Assembly: GCA_905221605.1 (NCBI GenBank) | Contig: CAJNDS010002202.1 | Coordinates: forward strand, 1,085,379-1,149,378 | Origin: Symbiodinium natans | Taxonomy: Eukaryota; Sar; Dinophyceae; Suessiales; Symbiodiniaceae | Direction: 5' to 3' | Length of the DNA stretch: 64,000 bases | Shown: piece after piece, positions 56,928 to 64,000 of the stretch | How the letters are laid out: each line of letters opens with the position of its first letter | Position numbering within the stretch: the first letter of the stretch is position 1 | Position numbers and translations under genes: made by a program | Notes under the pieces: generated by a model | The model's input: the letters and a program-made list of their open reading frames with translations, nothing else | What the model was told of the DNA's origin: nothing | The model's database searches: none

Positions 56928-58386
56928 CTGCTCATGCACATGGGCGGGTTCTGGGTTTAGGGTTTAGGGTTTTGGGGTTTGGGGTTTAGGGCTTAGGGCT
57001 TGGGGCTTAGGGTTTAGGGTTTAGGGAGGCTTCTAAATTACAGGTCCCTTAATGACCCATTTGTGTTCATTTGCTACGGGAATTCTGTTCTCCACTATTG
57101 TGATAAGGGCTTCAACCCAATATGAAAGGGACCACTTCTCTGTTCAAGCAACAGCCCAAACGAACCCCCAAAATTGGAAGAATATTGCACGCCATACTGA
57201 TATTTCTTCAACTTTGGATTACAGACCATCACACCCTGTGAACAAGCCCTGAACACGAAAACGTGAACCGTAGGCCGTGGAGGCCTACTAAACCATAATG
57301 AACCCTAAACCCTGAACCCTGAACCCTAAACCCTAAACCCTAAACCCTAAACCCTGAATCCAAACCCCAAGCCTCACACCCAAACCCTAAAACCCTTTTC
57401 GACATAACCTCAACCCTTGACCTTAACCCCCATAATCCTTCAACCCCAGACCACACCCAAGCCCGAAACCCTAAACCCTCAACCCCAAGCCCTAAACCCT
57501 AAACCCTAAACCCCAAGCCCTAAACCCTAAACCCTAGACCCTGAACCCTAAACCCTAAACCCCGACTCTCCCGGGATCAGCCGAGGAGCGCGGCGTTGAT
57601 GTTGGCACTGACCACTTCCGGCATGAGCCCTGGCCATCTTCGGGTTCAGAGCTCAGAGGTTTAGGGTTTAGGGTTTAGGGTTTAGGGTTCAGGGTTCAGG
57701 GTTTAGGGTTTAGGGTTTAGGGTTTAGGGTGTAGGATTTAGGGTCTGGGATTTAGGGTTTAGGGTGTGGGGTTTAGGGTTTCGAGGTTTAGAGGTAGAGT
57801 TCAGAGTTCAGGGTTGAGGGTTAATCGTATAGAATGTGTGGCTCAGAGCTTAAGGGCTTTGGGGCTACGGTTTTGGGTTTAGGGGTTTAGACGTTTAGGG
57901 TTAAAGCTTCAGGGCTTAGGAGTTTTGGGGGTTCCAGGTTTCGGGACTAGCGTGTGCAACTCTAAAGCTCTTCTTCTCATTTTTCATGTACGTACTAGAC
58001 CCAGGAGTAAACCTAGGAAGAGAAAGGGTCCATTTTTTGTTTTTGAGGGGATTATAAGGGAACCCCAACCCCAAAAAAAGAAAGTAAGGGCCTACTCCGG
58101 GTCCTAGCTTATGTTCAGCGTTCAGCCCCTTTACACTAAGCCTGCAACGAAACTCCCAAGCAGCTGCGTGAGTTCATGCCCCAATCTCTTTATGAAGACC
58201 GTCCGACAGCGAAACCCGAACTCACCGCCACAAAACATGAAGCGCGGAAGCGCTAAATCCTGCACCATGAAACCTTAAACCCTGAACTCTATACACGATA
58301 ACTACCCTGAACCCTAAACCCTAAACCCTGTACCCTACCTAGCATACCCTAACCCTACCTGAGAGCATAAGGCCCTGAAGCCCACG

Positions 58387-58473
<87 letters not shown>

Positions 58474-61400
58474 GGTTTAGGGTTTAGCGCTTTGAGTTTG
58501 GGGTTTGGCGTAATTTAGCGTACTCTAACGCCTGAAACCCGAGGCCCAAAACCCTGCAGACTATCTCCGGGAGCCTGCATCTGCCACGCGCAGGTTGGCA
58601 ACCTGCGCATCCACAATAAGCTGGGGTTTAGTGATTTGGTGCTTACCCATTTCAGCCCGGAAAACATATCCAATTCAATCCTAAACCGAGCACCCCCACA
58701 CACACACAAACAGACAACAAACAAAAAAGAAACACCCCAAAATCACACAAAAGCAGCAAACCAAAAACCGACACGAAAAAAACGCGCGCACACACACACA
58801 GACACAGAAACAAAACAACAGTGAACAACAACAAAAATGGCAAAATCAACATCAGACCAAGATGCGCCGCGAACACGGCCCCGTGGGTCGCAGACGCTGT
58901 TTGGGTCCGAGGCCGGTCCCATGCGGGTCGTGCAGGAGTAGTGCCTTGGAGGGTTTGGGGTTTAGGGTTTAGGGCTTGGGGCTTAGGGTTAGGCTTAGGG
59001 CTTAGGGCTTAGGGCTTAGGGCTTAGGGCTTAGGGCTTAGGGCTTAGGGCTTAGGGCTTAGGGCTTAGGGCTTAGGGCTTAGGGCTTAGGGCTTTAGGGC
59101 TTAGGGCTTAGGGCTTAGGGCTTAGGGCTTAGGGCTTAGGGCTTAGGGCTTAGGGCTTAGGGCTTAGGGCTTAGGGCTTAGGGCTTAGGGCTTAGTGCTT
59201 CGGGCTTAGGGTTGGAATTAGTAGGAGGTAGGCACGCTAGTCTCCAAGCAAATGCTTCAGGCCTAGATGCCACACGGTCCGCGCGGTCGACCGCACGAAC
59301 TTGGCGATCGCTTCCTTCCAATCGCAGAACTCCAGACCCTAATTCCCCCTAAAAACCCTAATTGCCCTAATTACCCCAATTACCCTATTGCCCTAGTTGC
59401 CCTAATTACCCTAAACCCTAAGCCTTAAAAACCCTGAGCCTTATAAACCCTAAGCCCTAAACCCTAAGCCCTAAACCCTAAGTAAGCCCTAAGCTCTAAA
59501 GGGCCAAACGGCGAAACAACCCAAAACAGATGTGGAGGCCCTGATTAGACCCCTATATGCACCTCCGTCTCCAAAACCCCCTGGGGGTTGAAAGGGCTTA
59601 GGGTTTTGGGGCTTCGGGGTTTAGGGCTTTGGGGTTTAGAGTTTAGGGGTTTAGGGTTTTGGGTTTTGGGTTTTGGGGTTTCGGGTTTTAGGGCTTTGGG
59701 GGTTCAGGATTGAGGGTTTACAAGGTCCTTGTGGCTTCGGGCTGTCTCGAACGTAGGTGGGGGATCCTTCTCCAGAGATTAGAGTATGAGCGGTTCACCT
59801 ATACCTCCGATTTTCCAAGCCAGACACCCAAAACACCCCAAAAGCGGGATGCCAGCCACCCTACGAGACCCAAAGCCCTGCAAAAGGAAACGAGGACAGG
59901 AGATTTGGCAGGTCCTTGCGGCTTCGGGCTGTCCCGAACTGGGGTTTGGGGTTTGGGGTTTGGGGTTTGGGGTTTGGGGTTTGGGGTTTGGGGTTTGGGG
60001 TTTGGGGTTTGGGGTTTGGGGTTTAGGGTTTAGGGTTTAGGGTTCGAGTATGAGCAGTTCACCTATACCTCCAAATTTTCCAAACCAGACACCCAAAACT
60101 CCCCGAAAGCCCGGATGCCACCCTGTTTAGGGTTTAGGGTTTAGGGTTTAGGGTTCAGGGTTCAGGGTTCAGGGTTTAGGGTTTAGGGTTTAGGGTTTAG
60201 GGTTTAGGGTTTAGGGTTTAGGGTTTAGGGTTTAGGGTTTAGGGAGCCCACAAAAAAAAAGAACGGGGACAGGAAGAAAAAACTGCAAAAACCCCAGAAC
60301 GCTCCCGAACGTCTCATGGTAAGGCTGCGTGCTGTGCACCGTTTTGCTCGTCCCAACTCCCCTACACCCTAAGCCCCTGAACCCTAAACCCTAAACCCTA
60401 AACCCTAAGCCCTGAACCCTACACCCTAAAATCACGAAAGCCCCCCAACCCCCAACCCTACATCAACCCTAGATCCTAAACCCTCAAGCCTAAACCCTCA
60501 GCCCCTAAACTCCTAAACCCCTGAGGCCCTAAACCCCTCAACCCCTAAATCCCTAAACTCCTGAACCCCTAAACCCTTGAAGCCCTCATGCCCTATGCCC
60601 CAAAACCCGAAAACCCTTAACGCCCTCAACCCTACACCCCAAACCCCAGACCTGAAACCGCAAACCCCAAACTCGAAACCCCAAACCCCAAACTCGAAAC
60701 CCTAAACCCCTACACCCTAAACCCTAAACCCGAAATCCTTAACCCTAAGCCCTAAACCCTGGACCCCAAACCCTACACCCTAAACCCTAAACCCCAAACC
60801 CTAAACCCTAAACCCTAAACCCTAAACCCTAAACCCTAAACCCCAAACCCCAAACCCCAAACCCTAAACCCTAAACCCTAAACCCTAAACCCTAAACCCT
60901 AAACCCTAAACCCTAAACCCTAAACCCTAAACCCTAAACCCTAAACCCAGCCAGGGGCCTCGTCGCCATCGGCACGCAGCCCAAGTCCCGGAACGAGGCC
61001 CAGATTTGCCATCGCCGGGGCGGCGATGATGCGAAGGGCTTGCCTTGTGGTTGAAGGGGGTTCTGGGGTTTAGAGTTTAGGGTTTAGGGTTTAGGGTTTA
61101 GGGTTTAGGGTTTAGGGTTTAGGGTTTAGGGTTTAGGGTTTAGGTCTAGGGTTTAGGGTTTGGGGTTTGGGGGTTTAGGGTTTAAGGTTCAGGCGTTTTG
61201 CTAAACCCCAAACCCCAAACCGCAAACCCCAAACCCCAAACCCTAAACCTAAACCCTAAACCCTAAACCCTAAACCCTAAACCCTAGCCCTAAACCCTAA
61301 ACCCTAAGGAAATTCGGGGAAGTTAGGGCATGGCGCCGAGGGGCCTTACCCCTTCGACCAGGGTGGTCACGTCCTCGGCCTCTGCCAGGTAGTTTGGGTT

Positions 61401-62698
61401 CACCTCGTCGCGTTCAGGGTTTAGGGTTTAGGGTTTAGGGTTTAGGGTTTAGGGTTTAGGGTTTAGGGTTTAGGGTTTAGGGTTTGGGGTTTGGGGTTTG
61501 GGGTTTGGGGGGGCGGGGGGGGGGGGGGCCCTGAGGGTGCAGGTTTAGGGTTTAGGGTTTAGGGTTTAGGGTTTAAGGGTTAGGTTTTAGGGTTTAGGGT
61601 TTAGGGTTTTAGGGTTTAGGGTTTAGGGGGGTTTGGGTTTGGGGTTTGGGGTTTGGGGTTTTGGGGTTGGGGTTTGGGGTTTTTGGGTTTGGGGTTTTGG
61701 GGGCGGGGGGGGGGGGGGGGGGGGGGGGCCCTGAGGGTGCAGGGTTTAGGGTTTAGGGTTTAGGGCTTAGGGCTTAGGGCTTAGGGTTTAGGGTTTAGGG
61801 TTTAGGGTTTAGGGTTTAGGCGTTTTAGGAAAGCTCCTCGCAGCCCGAGACCCTGAACCTCACACTGCCCCTTAGGGAGGGATCAGGGTTTCCCAAGGAT
61901 TTATTGACCCCAAAAGCCCTGAAACCATCAACCCCTTAAACCCCAAGCCCTTAAACCCTAGACCCTAAACCATAAACCCTAACCCGAAACCCGAAACCCT
62001 AAACCCTAAATTTAAATGCTGGCGAGGCAAACCCGATAGCGAAGTGTCCTGTTATGGTCTAGGGTTTGGGGCTTGGGGTTTGGGGTGTAGGGTTTAGGGT
62101 TTAGGGTTCGGGTTTAGGAGTTTAGGGGTTTTGGGGTTTAGGGTTTAGGGTTTATATAAGGGGTTTAGGGGTTTAGGGGTTTAGGGGTTTAGGGGTTTAG
62201 GGGTTGAGGGGTTTAGGGGTTTAGGGGTTTAGGGTTCCTGTGAAGTAGTTAAGGCGCCCGGTGCAAGTGTAACGAATACTTTGGCGAATCTAATCTAATA
62301 TCCCACCCAAACCCTCAGCTCTAAAACCCACAAACCCTTCACCCTACTCCCCTAAACCCCAAACCCTATAGACCCTAAACCCCAAAACCCGAAAAGCCCC
62401 AAACTTTTGAAGTTCCCCCCAGACCCCAAACCCTGGCCCTAAACACTCAACTTTTGAGCTTTTTCCCACGGCCTTAAACACCAAACCCTATACCCTGAGC
62501 CCTAAACCCCAAACCCCAAGCCCCAAGCCCCAAGCCCTAAACCCTAAACCCTAAACCCTAAACCCTAAACCCTAAACCCTAAGCCCTCAACTCTGAACTT
62601 GTGAACTTCGCGCAGGCCACCAGTGGCGGGACGTGCGGGTCGGCGCTCTGCAGCTTCACCCAGCCCCGGCTGCGGGGCTGGTTCAGGATGCTGGCAAC
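56813..62698 (-). CDS. GMC-type FAD oxidoreductase, C-terminal part, eight exons
   Basis: Eight exons (62621-62698, 61345-61403, 60959-61043, 59271-59329, 58866-58944, 58575-58602, 57590-57629, 56813-56927) total 543 bases, an exact 180 codons plus stop, with every phase consistent. The product follows the GMC_oxred_C domain of choline/glucose/alcohol dehydrogenases: PRSRGWVKLQSADP, VNPNYLAEAEDVTTLVEGVR, RIIAAPAMANLGLVPG, KFVRSTARTVWHYSCTTRMG, DPNSVCDPRGRVRG, VANLRVADAGLMPEVVSANI, NAACVMIGDSALDV. The His in TVWHYSC sits at the conserved catalytic position and the Asn of SANINAA at the usual second position. These enzymes oxidise alcohols using FAD; the substrate is unknown. The FAD-binding N-terminus should lie beyond the window. 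One intron is GT-AG and six are GC-AG, and most contain telomere-type blocks. The last exon runs 27 codons past the domain end. Confidence 0.88.
56953..57027 (+). repeat. TTTAGGG/TTTGGGG array in GMC intron 7
   Basis: About nine units. In transcript sense it is the CCCUAAA end of the intron, 26 bases from the acceptor. Confidence 0.97.
57300..57565 (-). repeat. CCCTAAA arrays in GMC intron 7
   Basis: Two runs (57300-57357 and 57466-57563) joined by degenerate words. In transcript sense they form the UUUAGGG side next to the donor at 57589. Confidence 0.96.
57590..57629 (-). CDS. GMC oxidoreductase exon 7
   Basis: 40 bases: acceptor GGCCAG, LMPEVVSANINA between split codons, then GC donor (GCTCCT). 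Matches the SGNTNAA motif region. Confidence 0.85.
57656..57785 (+). repeat. TTTAGGG array in GMC intron 6
   Basis: About 17 units with TTCAGGG and TGTAGGG variants. Confidence 0.97.
57995..58107 (+). mobile_element. MITE-like family A, full copy, inside GMC intron 6
   Basis: Termini CTAGACCCAGGAGTA and inverse CTAGGACCCGGAGTA. The interior matches the copies at 10541 and 25320. Confidence 0.75.
58388..58488 (+). repeat. TTGAGGG array (about 13 units)
   Basis: Homogeneous variant array in GMC intron 6, ending in TTTAGGG. Confidence 0.97.
58575..58602 (-). CDS. GMC oxidoreductase exon 6, 28-base micro-exon
   Basis: Acceptor GCGCAG, VANLRVADA plus one base, GC donor. Encodes the LRVADA core of the family signature. 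Confidence 0.87.
58690..58805. repeat. A/C-rich tract with CA repeats (GMC intron 5)
   Basis: Interrupted CACACA and CAAAACA words on the plus strand, G/T-rich in transcript sense. This is the one GMC intron without a clear telomeric block. Confidence 0.85.
58866..58944 (-). CDS. GMC oxidoreductase exon 5
   Basis: Acceptor CCAAG, HYSCTTRMGPASDPNSVCDP then RGRVRG, GC donor. Carries the catalytic-His motif and the DPxxVxDPxxRVxG block. Confidence 0.9.
58961..59213 (+). repeat. CTTAGGG variant array in GMC intron 4
   Basis: About 29 nearly pure GGGCTTA units (58993-59193), one with an extra T. Confidence 0.98.
59271..59329 (-). CDS. GMC oxidoreductase exon 4
   Basis: Acceptor CTGGAG, FCDWKEAIAKFVRSTARTV plus two bases, GC donor. 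It matches the segment just before the catalytic His. Confidence 0.88.
59336..59470 (-). repeat. CCCTAATTG/CCCTAATTA 9-mer and CCCTAAG tract
   Basis: About six 9-bp units, then CCCTAAA/CCCTAAG. An unusual telomere-derived variant, in GMC intron 3. Confidence 0.9.
59727..60290. repeat. Segmental duplication with telomeric blocks at two internal points of copy 2
   Basis: Copy 1 (59727-59912) has TGTCTCGAAC, GAGTATGAGCGGTTCACC and GAGGACAGGAGA. Copy 2 (from 59919) repeats these in order, but a TTTGGGG array (59942-60043) replaces about 30 bases between the first two and a TTTAGGG array (60125-60245) sits before the last. Confidence 0.88.
60365..60720 (-). repeat. Degenerate CCCTAAA tract in GMC intron 3
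   Basis: Irregular CCCTAAA, CCCAAAC and CCCCTGA words. Confidence 0.92.
60705..60949 (-). repeat. CCCTAAA array (about 34 units) next to GMC exon 3
   Basis: Mostly perfect. It ends eight bases from the GC donor of exon 3. Confidence 0.98.
60959..61043 (-). CDS. GMC oxidoreductase exon 3
   Basis: Acceptor CACAAG, QALRIIAAPAMANLGLVPGL then GLRADGDE, GC donor. Together with exon 2 it rebuilds LVEGVRQALRII. Confidence 0.88.
61061..61195 (+). repeat. TTTAGGG array in GMC intron 2
   Basis: About 17 units. Confidence 0.97.
61201..61307 (-). repeat. CCCTAAA/CCCCAAA array in GMC intron 2
   Basis: About 15 units, inverted relative to 61061-61195, so intron 2 can form a hairpin. Confidence 0.97.
61345..61403 (-). 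CDS. GMC oxidoreductase exon 2
   Basis: Acceptor GACGAG, VNPNYLAEAEDVTTLVEGV plus two bases, AAG|GC donor. NPNYLxxxEDxxxLVEG is a typical GMC C-domain block. Confidence 0.92.
61414..61510 (+). repeat. TTTAGGG then TTTGGGG array in GMC intron 1
   Basis: About 13 units. Its inverse partner is at 62528-62583. Confidence 0.98.
61501..61820 (+). repeat. Duplicated G-run cassette with TTTAGGG/TTTGGGG
   Basis: A G-run followed by CCCTGAGGGTGCAGG occurs at 61508-61541 and 61699-61741, each followed by TTTAGGG units. It indicates a tandem duplication of about 200 bases. Confidence 0.9.
62060..62235 (+). repeat. TTTAGGG and GTTTAGGG array
   Basis: About 22 units, the last nine GTTTAGGG. Confidence 0.96.
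62310..62583 (-). repeat. Degenerate then perfect CCCTAAA array
   Basis: Irregular words, then eight perfect units (62528-62583) 38 bases from the donor of GMC exon 1 in this window. Confidence 0.95.
62621..62698 (-). CDS. GMC oxidoreductase, first exon visible
   Basis: Acceptor GGGAG five bases from a telomeric array, VASILNQPRSRGWVKLQSAD then PHVPPL, donor GTGGCC (the only GT donor). PRSRGxVxLxSADP is a hallmark of the family. Confidence 0.92.
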
Positions 62699-62703
62699 CT
62701 CCC

Positions 62704-62848
62704 GGGTTTAGGGTTTAGGGTTTAGTGTTTAGGGTTTAGGGTTTGGGGTTTAGGGTTTAGGGTTTAGGGCTTAGGGTTTAGGGGGGTTTAGGGTTTAGGG
62801 TTTAGGGTTTAGGGTTTAGGGTTTAGGGTTTAGGGTTTAGGGTTTGGG
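62704..62848 (+). repeat. TTTAGGG array upstream of the first visible GMC exon
   Basis: About 20 units. In transcript sense CCCUAAA runs almost to the acceptor. Confidence 0.98.
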
Positions 62849-62849
62849 G

Positions 62850-63054
62850 GTCCGCCGACCCTGGCGGCGTGTTGGATGGGAAAAGGAGGTGAAAACTTTC
62901 CCTCCTAACCCCCCCCAAAACGCGGGGGGGGGGGGGTACCCGGGCAGCTTTTCCATGGAGGGCCAGGCCACCCACACCGCATAAACTCACGGACCATAGG
63001 CGGTTTCGCACAGGACATAGGGGCCTTTGGGAAAAAACCACCCAGCACCCCCCT

Positions 63055-63105
<51 letters not shown>

Positions 63106-63225
63106 ACGTTTCACAGAGGCTCAAGCAAATCAACTTTTGGCATCCTTTGAGCTGACGAGCGCGTTTAAACCTTTCAACTATGCTCCAGCGGGGTCGGCGG
63201 CTTGAGCCGGAGGCTCTTAAATTTT
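62850..63225. repeat. Dispersed repeat F, copy 2
   Basis: Same start and end as 49305-49549, but longer, with a poly-C stretch of about 46 bases (63060-63105) and additional sequence before the AGGCTCTTAAATTTT terminus. On the minus strand both copies read [16 protein letters not shown]. Confidence 0.85.
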
Positions 63226-63440
63226 GGGGTTGGGGTTTGGGGTTTAGGGGGGTTTAGGGTTTAGGGGGTTTAGGGTTTGGAGTTTGGGGTTTGGGGTTTG
63301 GGGGTTTGGGGTTTGGGGTTTGGGGTTTTGGGGTTTGGGGTTTGGGGTTTTGGGTGTAGGGGTTTTGGGGTTCGGTCGGACTTGCGACGGTCAGACAAAG
63401 GGGTTTGGGGTTTGGGGTTTGGGGTTTGGGGTTGACACGG
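63226..63440 (+). repeat. TTTGGGG variant array
   Basis: About 20 TTTGGGG units in two blocks. Confidence 0.95.
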
Positions 63441-63514
63441 ACTTGGAGCCAATGCGATCCCTCTCAGTGAGACGGCTGAGGTTTGAGGTTTAGGACGCTA
63501 ACTTCCCCTAAGCC

Positions 63515-63625
63515 TAGGGTTTAGGGTTTAGGGCTAGGGTTTAGGGTTGGGGCTTTAGGCTTTAGGGTTTAGGGTATAGGGGTCAGGGGTTCAGGGTTCA
63601 GGGTTCAGGGTTTAGGGTTTAGGGG
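63515..63625 (+). repeat. TTTAGGG/TTCAGGG array, degenerate
   Basis: About 12 units. Confidence 0.95.
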
Positions 63626-63842
63626 TACGAGTCTTTCTCCTGGAGGGTTTTCGGAGGGGATCAAGGGGCCTTTAGGGGCTCAGTGGGGTTTAGGTTTTAG
63701 AAGGGGTAGGGGTTTAGGAGCTTTGGGCCTTTCCCCGGTTTCCAAGGGTTCATAGGGCGTTTAGGGATGAGGGTTTCGGGGTTCCAAGGGCTTTTTTGGG
63801 CCACCCGCCTTCCAGCAGAGAAAAAAAAGAGGCACAACCGCA

Positions 63843-63935
63843 GGTTGTAGGGTTGTAGGGTTGTAGGGTTGTAGGGTTGTAGGGTTTGTAGGGCTTTAGG
63901 GCTTTAGGGTTCAGGGTTTAGGGTTTAGGGTTTAG
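63843..63935 (+). repeat. GGGTTGTA octamers then TTTAGGG
   Basis: Six GGGTTGTA units, then a few heptamers. Confidence 0.93.
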
Positions 63936-63957
63936 GGCTACTGGGCTCTCTGCGTAC

Positions 63958-64000
63958 CCAGTGCCAGCCTGCCAGCTCTTCGATAAAGCCTGGCAAGGCA
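63958..64000 (-). CDS. Candidate exon, cut by window end
   Basis: Minus strand: ALPGFIEELAGWHW up to a GTACGC donor. It could be an upstream GMC exon, but the peptide is not diagnostic. Confidence 0.3.

Noticed and set aside
58210-58260. Extra GMC exon (LPRFMFCG, donor GTGAGT) between exons 6 and 7
   Set aside because: Joining exon 6 directly to 57629 already gives VADAGLMPEVVSANI in the family order; inserting this piece would break it.
1-64000. True chromosome end
   Set aside because: Telomere heptamers occur in both orientations in many short blocks with exons and a LINE between them. A real end would show one orientation running to the terminus.
1-64000. CRISPR array
   Set aside because: Repeats are contiguous or degenerate heptamers without uniform spacers, and the gene content is eukaryotic.

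Overview
The window reads as nuclear DNA of a eukaryotic alga, most likely a dinoflagellate of the Symbiodiniaceae/Suessiales type. That is an inference. It rests on dozens of Arabidopsis-type telomere heptamers (TTTAGGG/CCCTAAA) spread through the interior, introns that mostly use GC-AG boundaries, convincing coding sequence almost only on one strand, an XK-related membrane protein and a large LINE. The repeat blocks occur throughout the 64 kb in both orientations, so this is not simply a chromosome end.

The main result is that the repeats behave as intron filler. Between 56.8 and 62.7 kb eight short GC-rich islands on the minus strand join into 180 codons of a continuous GMC-type flavin oxidoreductase C-terminus, ending at a stop at 56813. 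Seven introns separate the islands (one GT-AG, six GC-AG), most of them carrying telomere-type arrays. Many islands across the window sit in the order CCCTAAA block, exon, TTTAGGG block, so such introns begin with UUUAGGG and end with CCCUAAA in the transcript and could fold into hairpins. At 9988-10165 a 27-bp direct duplication flanks one block, and splicing at its AG|GT restores an open frame. This looks like recent intron gain by insertion of a telomeric block.

Region by region: 0.2-5.4 kb, small candidate minus-strand exons in arrays; 7.2-8.7 kb, an intact intronless XK-related gene (minus); 9-25.1 kb, further candidate minus-strand exons, including one with a GYF-like motif, plus several short inverted-repeat (MITE-like) elements; 25.7-37.3 kb, an 11.5-kb LINE on the plus strand with no telomeric repeats inside it (ORF1 with a RanBP2-like zinc finger, a 1706-codon ORF2 of unknown function, then RNase H, endonuclease, reverse transcriptase and C2H2 finger, decayed by a deletion in RNase H); 37.7-56.3 kb, candidate exons of one or more unidentified minus-strand genes, possibly starting with an ATG at 56265; 56.8-62.7 kb, the GMC gene; 62.7-64 kb, arrays, a dispersed repeat and one possible upstream exon.

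Minus-strand gene content fits the unidirectional gene clusters known from dinoflagellates. Only the GMC and XK-related assignments and the LINE domains rest on family motifs. Other exons are supported only by open frame, splice-like boundaries and protein-like composition, and for several of them the opposite strand is also open.
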